Part shown: positions 49,406 through 61,400 of the stretch, one piece after another
How positions within the stretch are numbered: the first letter of the stretch is position 1
Layout of the letters: every line of letters begins with the position of its first letter
Assembly (NCBI GenBank): GCA_004009845.1
Contig: RMBW01000030.1
Span: 186,001 to 250,000 of the forward strand
Direction of reading: 5' to 3'
Origin: Davidsoniella eucalypti
Lineage: Eukaryota; Ascomycota; Sordariomycetes; Microascales; Ceratocystidaceae
Length of the DNA stretch: 64,000 bases
Notes under the pieces: generated by a model
Database searches by the model: none
Seen by the model: only the letters and a program-made list of their open reading frames with translations
What the model was told of the DNA's origin: nothing
Program-made: the position numbers and the translations under genes

Positions 49406-52400
49406 AAACGCAGTAATTCAGAAGGGGAAAAAATAATCGCAATCACAACGGATATGGAGGTTTTTAAAGACCGAACGGGTTCAAAGGTTCGTCTGGACCA
49501 ATGAGAGGATTGTGGATTCGTGGGCAAATAAACAGCGACAGCAATGGGGGGGGAGTTGCCGCAAATAAAAGTAGAGAGATAGGAAAGGCAGTATCCCAAG
49601 GGAAAAAGAAAACAAATCAATGATGAAAAAAAATAAGATAGAATCGGCTGCGCGTTTGGTAGAAGTTGAAGCTGGATGATCGAACACCGTTGTGAGCGAG
49701 TAGTTACCACAAGTAGTCGCGAGCGAGCTTCTTTCCAAGAAAGGATAAGTGTAAGGGCAGGTACGGTCTAAGTCGACCACTTCTGTCTTTTTTTTTTTTC
49801 GCTTTGTCTTTTTTTTTGTTAAAAAAGATGGTTATTGAGGTGGACCGTGGAATTTTTGTGCAAGAGAACAGAAAGAGTAAAAAGACAGAAAGAGGAAAGA
49901 CCGGGAGGGCGAGGAACGTTGTGCGTATTATAGGTTTAGCGTCGAGGTCTTTGGGTGTGAAAATGAGAATGGGCAAAAGGTGGGAAGATGGGAAAATGGG
50001 AAACTGGTACAAAAATGGTACAAAAATGGTACATGCCTGCGAATAAGCTGGCTGGGGTGGGGGGCACTCGATTTTTGTACTATTTTTTCTTTTCTTTTAT
50101 TTTTCTTTTCTATTTTTCTCTATCTTCTCGACTTGCTCTTGGATGGGGTAGAGGCGGAATGCGAGGAATTCTGGGTGAAGTTTTTGGGCCAGCTGCTGGG
50201 TTGCTAGTGCCTTTGTTTTTTTCTTCTTTTTTTTCTGTGGCTGGCATGTTCTGGTTACCTCCTTGGTTAGGAAGTACTTTGCCGTACAAGCTACTAGTTC
50301 TGGTAGTTCTAGTACTAATAGTGAGGATAAGTTTGGCTCTAGTGAATAGTTCCAGTGAAAAGCATAAGCTCTAGTGAGTACTATAGCTACTAGTTGTTTC
50401 TCTTGGCTGATGTCTGACTAGAAGTCGGCGGAATACTTGTCCTTTACTTTTGGATGCTTGCAAACAACAAGAGATAAAAGAAAGCTGGTTTTATCACTGT
50501 TGACCTGATCTACCAATGACCGGTACGAATATTTACTACTGGCTGTGGCGTGAAGGGATATACAAATACTACAGATATGGTACGTACCATTGTTGTATAC
50601 AAAACTTAGGGCTCTATCGGTTTGACTTCCCAGTGGGACTTAATTCTGGCCGGTTTCGTCAATCGTCCCTTTTTCTCTGATGAGAGAGTAAATCGTGGCG
50701 TGTATGACAAAGAACTAGCGGATGAATTTGATACAACATATTGATGCTATGGTTGACAGTATATAACCTGATCAACTCCACGTATGTATGTATCCAACGT
50801 CAACACGCCATGAGAGACTACACCCACTTATGACATGTCTGTCTACTAGTATGTCTCTCAGATAGTGGACTCTCGCCTATCCAACTATAACTAACTACAT
50901 ACTATGTATGTCGGCGTAAGCCTGGTTCGGTTTAGCGGCCCAGAAGCCCCAAATGTGGAAAAGAATGGAGCAACTCACGAAAACAGATGCCCACCTAACC
51001 CTGCAAAGATGACGGCAAAGGGCTTTTTCTTGGTGACAGCTTGCTTGTCACATTGTCGCGTTCTGGTTTTCTTGTCGGATTATAGTTCATGTTGGATACT
51101 TGTATATGCTGTTTCCAACTGCTATTGCTCGTCTGTTTCTACGGCCGCCTCCTTCCAGGCAGTGATTCACTTTTCAAGTACAAATCTATGGATGAATATT
51201 ATGTAGTTGTTACGTGCAGCTATTAGTACAGATACACATAGCTACATGGATGCTACATAGCAAACAGGGGAGGCGTCGGCGATAAAAAATAGACGGAAGC
51301 AGGGAAAATATAGCATTTCAGGTCGTGGTGCGAATTTCTAGCCTGGCATGTGTGAAACTTCCTCTACAGGAATGGCGAGAATAATTAGAGTACTTTTCCA
51401 GCGCTATGACCCATCGTGTTCAACAAAAAATAAAAATATAAAAATACACAATAAATGCAACCTTCATTCAAGTGGCTAACCAAAGCCCCACTTTATTCAT
51501 CCTCCAGCTCTATTCCTTTCGTTTTAATTATTGATATATTTTTTTATTTGTTTCCTAACCGTCATGGGAATAACTTTACCCCAGTACAGTCAAGAAGCTC
51601 CAAAAACGGCGAAAGAAAGTGGAAGTGAAAGACGGTCTAACAGCTTTAGTTCGGCAAAGTTCACGATAACGATGATAGAAGACAGATAGCGGCAGTACCA
51701 CTGAGTATTCAGCCCTGCCGATAGAGTCTCACCAAAATAGTGTGAGCGACGGCCTCTCTTCTGAGGCGGACAAGAAATATGTACTGCAGCCATGATATAG
51801 GCGGCAAAAGCTAAGATAAGCTTGCGTGTCGTGTCTTGTTCAGGGAAGGTGGTACTGTACTTGGTTCTCTATTTGCTACCAATTGTATGAAGAGCTCAGC
51901 TCTCTTACTATCGACGAGCCTGGCATTCAACTCTGATTGATACAATGAGGTTCTCCGCAACAGTCAATGCTATTCGTCTTTGCATTTCTATTGATCTCTT
52001 TCTGATATATCCCTTGGGTGTCGGTTCCTATACAGCAAAAGCTTCTCCCCTGAACCCGGACCTGTTCATTGCATGGCCTACGCACGTTTGCGACGAAATC
52101 AAGCGGTATAAAGGCTATCGCTTGATGGAAGAAGAAAATTAAGACAAGCGACTACGAGTCTAGAAAGGGTTTTATTTCTCCAGAAACAGCACATAATGCT
52201 ACTTACTAGACAGGCCAGCATGTTGTTGTGCTTACTTATCTGTATATATTGTATATGTACGCAACAAGACAAGAATACTATCTAAATTAACCTTTTGAGA
52301 CTGTCCAAAAGCGGTTACAACAGCTCGTACAGCATTTTGGCATTCCATAATAGAAACCGAAAGCAGGCTCAGGGACGCACGGCAATGGATGAATTCTTGG

Positions 52401-55400
52401 AACGAAAGGGATAGATAGACTCGGATCTAAATCGAAGAGTAGATAGATGATTGATTTTTCTTCTTCCTTGATGTCTTCTATGTATATTTTTTGAACAAGT
52501 GTCGAAAACCACTCTTAGTAAAGTAATAAATAAATAAATAAAACATATACAAATACAAATATATATACAAAGAAGCCTCGTATCAAAAGAACCAGTCATA
52601 ACAGCATTGAACATACTATACTACCCCGTTTTTTTTTTGGTGAGCAATAGCTTGCTGCAAGGACGGCCTGTGACGAGATTTGAAGAAAGAAAAAAAAAGG
52701 AAGCGCGTCTTCAAGCAGCTAGGGTCCTGTTGCATTATGAGCAGGCGGTGAGGGGTCTAGACAAAAGACTTGATACCAACAAGTCCAGTACAGAATCTCC
52801 AAGTAAAGGTATATTGTTGATAATAATGATACCAAAATCAACAGTTTTGTAAGAAACGATTCCCTACCAATCTCCTCATAGCAGCGACTCGCAGAAAGGA
52901 CTTGGGCCGGCATTGACTGCTGACTTGCACATAGGCATAGTTGTAGTTGTAGCTGTATATACCTTCCTTATGTTCCATTTCCATCAAGAGGTTATATCGC
53001 GTGTCGATGTTGCTGTAAGTGCTCAATCGGGCATAGAACAGAAGCTTCTGTATCCTATTCGATGCCTTTGCCTTTCTCGTCATTTTCTCTTGTTCTGTTC
53101 TGAACCGGCTGCCCGATCTACCGCGTTTGTTAGTACGGGCTCCCAGACTAGGTTTAGCTTCTCTTTCTGTCTTTTTAACAGTGTTTTTTTCCCTTCTACT
53201 ATGTCCGTTCCATCTTCAGAACAGACTTTAGACAATGTCATTTGACCTTTGCTGCACAGGCTGGTTCAAGCGAATTTCTTAGGTGGTATAGTTCCCATCA
53301 TTATTTGTGGTCAAGGCTTCTGGGGGTTGTTTTTTTTGCGTTCTTTGTTTCTTCCATCTTTCTAGTTCTAGTCTTTTTTTTTTCTAGTGATATAGTATTG
53401 TGTGGCCTAGACCAGAATAAAGTCTTAGCTTGGGACGTTTAATGGTGAATTTCACCTGATCCTTCTATCATCTTACTCACACTATTAGAACAGAGATGCA
53501 AGCTGAAGATAATACATATATTACGTCCGTGCTCGTTCGGCGTAAACCATGAGATAAATATCTATGCATCGTTGTATGTGTAGAAGAATTGGTACACGGT
53601 CGGCCATTATTGGTGTTATATCACGTTGTAATTGGTATGATGAACCATCTTCTCCCCGCTCCTCCAAAACGACCAATCTTACTTGGTCTGCAGCTTGTCC
53701 TGCAGCCTTTGATTTGAAGCACCAGTTCATTTTTTATTTTGGGGGTTTTTTTGCTAGTAGTGGATGGGAAATATAGCAAAGACAAAAGAGAGAAACACCA
53801 CCAAAAGGGTCTTTGGGAACATAAACTCCCACATGTGACCAGGACATGTCCCTAGACTAGACCATCCCGAGCGAGCCAGCCCCGAGCAAGGCTGAATGGT
53901 AGAAAAGTAAGCAGACTTCAACCTGCAACGAACAAGGGGGGAGAAAAGAAAGGAAGAAACAGTTTACGGGGGAGATGGAAGAGGAGGATCTATCGGGGTT
54001 GGACGGGTGGATGGATGGGTAAAGCGAAAGAAGAGAGAAGGCTTTAGGAAAAAACGAGGAAGTCTGCCCTGTGCCAAATCGCCGAAGCGCCGAATGGCGC
54101 AATACTACGAACATTATAATCCTGAGGCTTTTCATGTTATAGAATTAGCACGGGCGGCCTGGCCTCAGAACGGCAACTAACACAAGAAGCCCAAATCGAG
54201 ATTTTGAACCCTACATTATACAGATTAGGGAATTAAGACACAGCTCACTGTATACTGATAACTAAAACGAAAGATACAGCTTAGTGACATTACATGAGTA
54301 TGAGGTGAAGAGCGACTTGAAAGCTGATGATAATACGAAGAGAGAAGAGGAAAGATTGAGAAGGCGATCGAGTAGAAAAAAAGAGAAGATAAGGATAGGC
54401 TGGAAAGTCAACATCGGAGTTAAGCCTCGCCAGAGTCCGGAGAAAGAGCCAGCAAATCACTGCATTTTTGACGCGAAGCGATGTTAGAAGCAGACAGAAC
54501 ACTACAAGTTTTTATTTATTTATTTCAACGAGATAAAGCCGGTCCACTTCTTAACCATCTGTTTTTTTTTGTTTAAATAATTCAGAGCCTAATTTTCATT
54601 CTTTGATATTTTCTTCATTCAAGTCGCATAACTGCATTTCTCGGACGAGGGAGGGTGCGTATTTTACGCTAAAAGAATACCAGATACAAAGGATATCTTG
54701 AGGTTTCTAGAGGTTCCACTGATAAAAACAGATAAACACTACGTTAGAATCAGAACCAGAATCATTCAGGCATGGTACGACAAACTCCTCCATTGAGCGA
54801 TCAGCTCTGCTGTGATTGGCCCGGGTGGTCGATGAGGGAATGAAGGGAATGAACCAGGCTTGGGGCCAGGCTGGTCTCTGGAAAAAAGAAAAGAAAAAAA
54901 GGAAACAACGATGTAACTACCAGTCGTCATAGATCTCTACAGGCATATCCCCCCAAAAATATGTAGATTTAGTTGATATTCTTGTCCTTGGTCATATCAT
55001 AACAGCTGAATCACCATCAAGTCTTTATCGCTTTCGAGACCAGTAGGTCGCTAATGAAGGCTCCTTGGCATTGTTTTACTTGTTTTTATCTAACTTATTA
55101 TTGCCTTTTTCTTTGAGTTAATCGACAGTAAACAAAAACAAGGCCAAAGTAAAATGCAACGCATAATAAAACAAGGGCCAAATGCTTCCATCGCTTGTTT
55201 TTTTTTTGATCGTCTTCTTTCGCACAGTGAGAGTCTTTTTTTTTTCCTTCTGTAGGTGAGCGCTGATTGCTATCATTGGCTGACTTTGCTTCGGGAATAA
55301 CTGTAGTATTGGTAAGTTGTTATATGTGCTCTAATGCACTATATCGAACATGTTATTGTTCTTTGCTTCCACCACGTAATATTTCTAAATAACGGGCTGG

Positions 55401-58400
55401 CAAGAAGCACAACCGTAATATAATAAAAGATCAAGGCCATTCACCTCTCCAATACAGAATTCAGAATGCGTGACTTCGTATCGCCTTTCTGTCTAATTCC
55501 AAAGGATCATCACAGGACATTGATCCCTCATATTGCTTTTTTGGTATTTGCATGTCCTTTTCCAACACTACTCCAGAGGAAATGAAGGACATATACATGG
55601 TGGTAATAACATTACATATGTATGTATAATTTGCAGTGTATTATACCATCGCCATAATATTCAATAATGCCATGCACGCAGTATCATGATCGTCACAATG
55701 TTTCCGGTTAGGCTTCATACGATAACCCAACATAACAAACATTGTACTTGATATCATTTCTTTTCGAGAATACATATATGAAGTTCTCTCTTATTCCTTT
55801 ATCTAGCTCATTTGGGATTGGCTTTTTTTTTTTGCTTCCGCTGCTGTGCTACCCGGACGCCCAAACAAGAGACACGATGAGTTTTGTTGCATATAATGCA
55901 TCTCGCACGGCTTTCGGTCCATGTCACTTTGCCCCAAGACAGCCAGCCTCATAAAGTCCAAGCTACTATATCCATATACAGGTACATATAATATACAGTT
56001 ACTGAGGGGACGTCTTCTCACGAGTTAAAAGGCTAGCAACACCATATACATCTATGTAGTGCATCTAGAATGAGCCCAACACGGAATCAGATGCTCAAGA
56101 ATGGCGCATGAAACTATCATGGCACACAGAACCTAATAGTTCCGACGGTTCCTCATGACATCCCATCATACCACGCCTCACAGTCGATATCTAGCAACCC
56201 CAGGTGCATTTATCCTGTCCAAGTCATGACCAAAGCCTTATTGGTACTATATTGGCATTTGCCAGAGGACAAGGTCTGTAACACTATATGAGCTTCAGAC
56301 GAGCTACTTTCAAGTATACCCAAAACGAATATGATACTACGGGACGCTTAAGGGAGGTTGGAGTTGATTAGAGACATAGATGAAAGCCTACAATGTTTAT
56401 CACAACGTAATAGACACCATTGGCTTCGGTGAATGAAAGACTACATGTATCGTACAAAAAAAAGAGAGACAAGATGATTCAGCTAGAGCGAAGAAATGAG
56501 GGGTTGGATGGTCAGACAGAAAGAAAAGAAAAGAAAAAAAAAAGAGGCAGAAGACGTCCCAACTTCCTATCTAGGAAATCAATACTGGTGAGAATAAGAC
56601 ATGGATAGCCTTTAGATCGCGTCGTTATTTTTTTTTAGTTCATACTATAGCATTATCTTTTGCCATGGCCTGGTCTGGACCAAGGCCTGAACCCAACGGA
56701 TTCAACTATGTAAGAAAAAAAGAAAGAAAAAAGAAAAAGAAAAAAAAAAGCACAGATGAACGTTACGGCCGTCCTGAAAAGGAACCGCTTCCTAGTAAAG
56801 TAAAGAGAAAAAGAAAAGAAAAAAAGTCAAAGCTAATAGAAACCCAAAGAGCAATAGAGAGAAACATGGAGAAACAATCGTTGGTTTGTAATGGCAAATG
56901 TACCTACAACTTCACGGATCACTGACTAAAAGCAAAAAAAAAGAAAAGGCATCCCGCCAATCCAGAATAACTTGAAAAGACTTTACTGTAATTTGTACCT
57001 AGGTATCTTTTTGATATTCAAGGAGTAACTTCATGATCAACCTAGAAATAAAGCCGCTCAAAAGTCCGGTGGATTGTTCAATATATCCTGTTCTGGCAGT
57101 GTCTTTTTTCCGTTGTTCTTGGCGAAAAAGACGATATTTGAACAATAATAAAACAGAGGCGCTTCTTCCAGAGACTACAACTTAGTTGGTCGTCAGCAAT
57201 TTCTTTTTCTTTTTCTTTTTTACTACTTCTCTTATTTCTTCTGGCCCTATATTGTTGAACAAATGAAAATAATAACGACAATTATCTATGGTAGTACTAT
57301 ATGTACTCTGGGGAAGACAACTAACTAATCAAGCCATTTCCTTCTAAAATAAAATGGCCCAAAAAGGCAACTAAATAGAGATCTTTGCAATATTCGCTTC
57401 GATTCAACAAGGCAAGAGGCCTGCCTCTTTCGGAGATGGCCATAGGGAATTGTAAACATGTAGTTGAGTTAAGACTGGCCTCTGTATATAAGAAAAAAAA
57501 GACAGGTAATAGTCAAGGCTGGCTCATTCTATCTGTCTGAAGTGGTTACGATATCAAGCAAGGCACTGCTGTTACTATGTATTTACAAATACATACATCA
57601 TAGTTATATATGTATGATAGTTTCCATGTCGTATTCATGTAGTTTTGTCCTATTGTTTTGTTTTCTTGGCGTAGGAATAAGGTGGATGACGACGATACTA
57701 CTTCTAATGGCATTACCATCACTACTGGTATCAAATGTTGGGGAATAAAGCACAGGTGCTTCTATTCGAAATCTTCCTCATCAGGATAAAAGGAAAATCA
57801 CAGCAAAACACGCTAACTACGTATTTCATCAACTAGATCACTCTACACGCTTTTTGATCTAGAGTCATCTTTTACAGCTATATTCGGGTTCCGTCATGAT
57901 TGTAACCTGTTCAAGGATCGTAGTGTCCAGAACTCCGGGAATTTCTTTTTTTTTATTTCTTTGGGTAACTAACATATGTATTTTCTATGTAGTTGGGTAT
58001 CTATGCTTGAAGGTTTTTGAAATAATCGCTCGTATATTTCTTCAGCATTGTTTCTCTTCCTTCTAACCCTATACGCCAACACTGAGTCTAATTCTAGGGT
58101 ACAACAAGTAATAATAGCAGCATTCTGACAATTAGACATTGTTATGTACAACATACTACGTGCCAAACCAACAGAGTCCTTGTGTTGAGGCATTGAGAGG
58201 ACAGAGAAAGAGCCTTGTAAAGGTTCGCTTGCGCTGGTGTCTAAGCTCCCCTTCTACATATTTTCCTCTCGCGGTAAGAAAGAAAAACAAGTAATCAAAA
58301 CAGAGGCAGATCGGCGTCATAGCAAGGTTGAAGGTTGTTTGTACTGTGCTCAGATAATAAATAAATAAAATAGAAAAGAAAAGAAAAGAAAAGAAAAACG

Positions 58401-61400
58401 ACAGCGGTGATGGATGATTGCTACTAGGCTACTAGCGGCCTTGACGTCGCTAACCGTCGGCATTTTTTGATCATCAAAGCCAAGAGAAATAGTGGCCAAG
58501 GCGTTCTTGATCTTGTCACTTATTCAACCAACAATCAGATATGTGTGTAGTACATGTCGCTATGAAGATACGCTATATATTGTTCTTGTACGTGATGTAC
58601 TTGTACATCGAATATATACAATATATACGGTACTTTGCGAGAATATGCTGCTCTTAAATGAGGCAGGAGACTTAGTCTTGGGATCCCTCTACAAAGCCAT
58701 CCGCATAGCAATAATAGTATGTACTACGACAACCTCTCTTTGGCTTTTGCGATTACATGTCTGTATCTTCTGCTACACACACTAGAGCCCAATTGCACAG
58801 TTTTATTGCCCGAAAAGCAGCGGTGTGGTACGAAACACCGATTTGTATCGCGATCCTCGCCTTCGTACTTGGGTGGTTAACCGTGGACCGGTGTGCCAAT
58901 AGACATGCATGTTATTCTTTTTTTTTCGTTCGCATACCTAGTTTCTTGTCTCTATGGGAAGATCAACTTAACAGCCAAGTGTTGGCAAAGTATGGAAATG
59001 GACGGACAGTTGACAGGGTCCAGATACGGGTTAAGTGTCAAGAGAAAAAAAAAAAGACAAAAAAACCCTTTTCTTTGTCTTAAAATATTCGGTGAGTTTT
59101 TGGTCAGAGTATCTCTCGCGTCGGAAGTGATCGTCGCGATTTAATTTTGACTAGGATAGAGTGGATATTTTTGTCAGCAAGTAGCTAGTACATATATTGT
59201 ATGTATATAGAACTAAGTAGGTTAGATACTTGGGTTTCTGGGTCGGAAATTCAAAGCGAGGACAAGGGGGGAGCAATAGTCGTCCTGGCTAGATCACATA
59301 CGAACCATTTCCATGAGAATATATATGAAAGGCGAGCAGTACGACCTGTAGTTGTAGCTGCATACTCATTATCGATGGACCAGAAGACTTTGAAGCTGGG
59401 AGCAGACAGGGATGCATATGCAGACATATGTAGCTGCTGTATGCAGTTCAAGTACCAGGTACATGTAGATTGGACCGTAGTGGGGACAAGAGCACTAAAG
59501 TCTGGGTAACTCTCTTATCGTTTTGGCTGGCCTATGGCTTCAAGACCTGGTGTCAATTTCGTAGTCCGAGCCAGACGAAGAGAAAAAAAAGCGGACAGAT
59601 GGACAAGTCATTGGCTTCAATCGTGAAGTCGGAAATCTTCGTCTATTTCTCTTCTATTACACATCATGGAATATCTCATGTGCTGATGAACATGGCTTGC
59701 GATAAGAAGCCACTATTTCTCTGGTCGCATGGTGGCTTTCGGGCGAAATATGCAATAGCTCTCGGCCTAGCCACGGTTTAGCCTTGAGAATGAATCACAA
59801 GGACAGGAAGAAAAAGAAACATGTGTTGCTTTTTCTCGTAGACAAGGCTGGCCGGTCGCCCGGCTGGGCTAGGCTGAGACACACAAAAAAAACACAAAAA
59901 AAAAAGAGCAAATACACAAAATATAGTGAGAGACTATTGTAATGGCGGCTATCTAGTGCGTTACTCTCTTCTGTTTCTTATCGAGCCACCACACCACGAC
60001 TCCAAATAAAAGATACCCGGCTTTAGCAAGTGCAAAAAAGAGAATAAAAAGTAATAGTTGTTTGCTTCTCCCGCCGGCCCCACCTTTCGGGCTCTCGTGA
60101 TCGTAGTGTCCCACTTTTACCGCACCTTCCCAGAGCAGCAAGCCTCGGCTCAAAGTAAAATGGAAAAAGAAAAAGAAACAAAAAAGAGAGAGAAAGGCAG
60201 GCAAACATCACAAATCATCCAGCGACGGGTCGCGCCTACTACTTTGCATGTACATAGGTATATCTTGGGGAGGCAAACAGCCACTACTCCAGCTTGTTGG
60301 TCAGGCGGCCTTCCATTTAGTTGTGCTTGACATCTGAGTCCCTTGCCTTTGCAGCGCTGAGACCACGAATGAAACCCAAAAGAAGCCCTCACTAGGATGT
60401 ATTTATTTAGTCTCTTTTTCTTCTTTACTTTGGCTTGGACCATCGGTCATTCTACTGCACGATGGCGACATCTTGATCAATCCATTGACAAGCAGCAGAA
60501 AAGAGCTACTATATCTCTGACATAGGGTTGTATTCCTCAGCGTTAAATGCCTGTTCTTCTCTTTTTCTTGTCGGGCAAGTTCAGTCACTAAAATAAATAT
60601 CGAGAGCTCGGGTCTTGAGCTAATGTTGGGTATAGGCGGTCTAGTCCGTTTCCGCTATATAAGCTAAGCCAACGAGATAAGATTGCTCGTCTAGCCCAAG
60701 GCGCGGTGGAAGAAAGAAAAAGAGAAAGGGAGCACCATGTGCAAGACAAGGAGGAATTGCCTCGAACCCGGAGCTGGAGGGGCAGTTGCTTCGTCTTTGT
60801 AACAGATGTGCTGCTTGTCCATCCGGCGTTCGAGACGACGTGCAAAAGACAAGAGGCTGGATGCTATGTTTCCATCCTACACTGCGGGCTTTTCCCCCCC
60901 TTCCTCTCTTCTTACTCGCTTGCCGAGTTCCCTGTCCTGCAGCTTCCTCAGACTGTGCATTTTTGGTCCGGGTTCCTCTTAGCCTGGTCTTCATTTCGCG
61001 GCCTATCTTCTTAGCTTCCCGGATATTCGAGTAGAATGGCTTTTGTTTTTTTCATGCAGCATGATTTGTCCCACAGCTGCACCGACAATTTCGTCTTGTA
61101 GTCTCTCTTCGCTTGAGATACGATAGGCCCAAGAAATATGTCCATGTGTTCTCTAATATGCGTTGTATCCAGTCCATAGAGGTAGAAGAAGATATGGTGT
61201 CATTGTATCTATCGGCTTGCTCTCTCGTCCTCTCCTGTCACACCGACGTCTGAACAAGAGCCGATCATACTTGCCGTAGTATAGGTGTTCTGTCTAGAGA
61301 CAAACATGCCCATCAGCGGTCTTCATTTTCACCTCTTGTACATAGAATTCACGACATGTCGTCAACTGAGTCTCTTTTTTCCTGATTAGGCCACAGCGCA

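Noticed and set aside
56420..56925. Lys/Glu-rich ORFs
   Set aside because: They come from A/G-rich microsatellite-like DNA, with no domain, intron or conserved start context.
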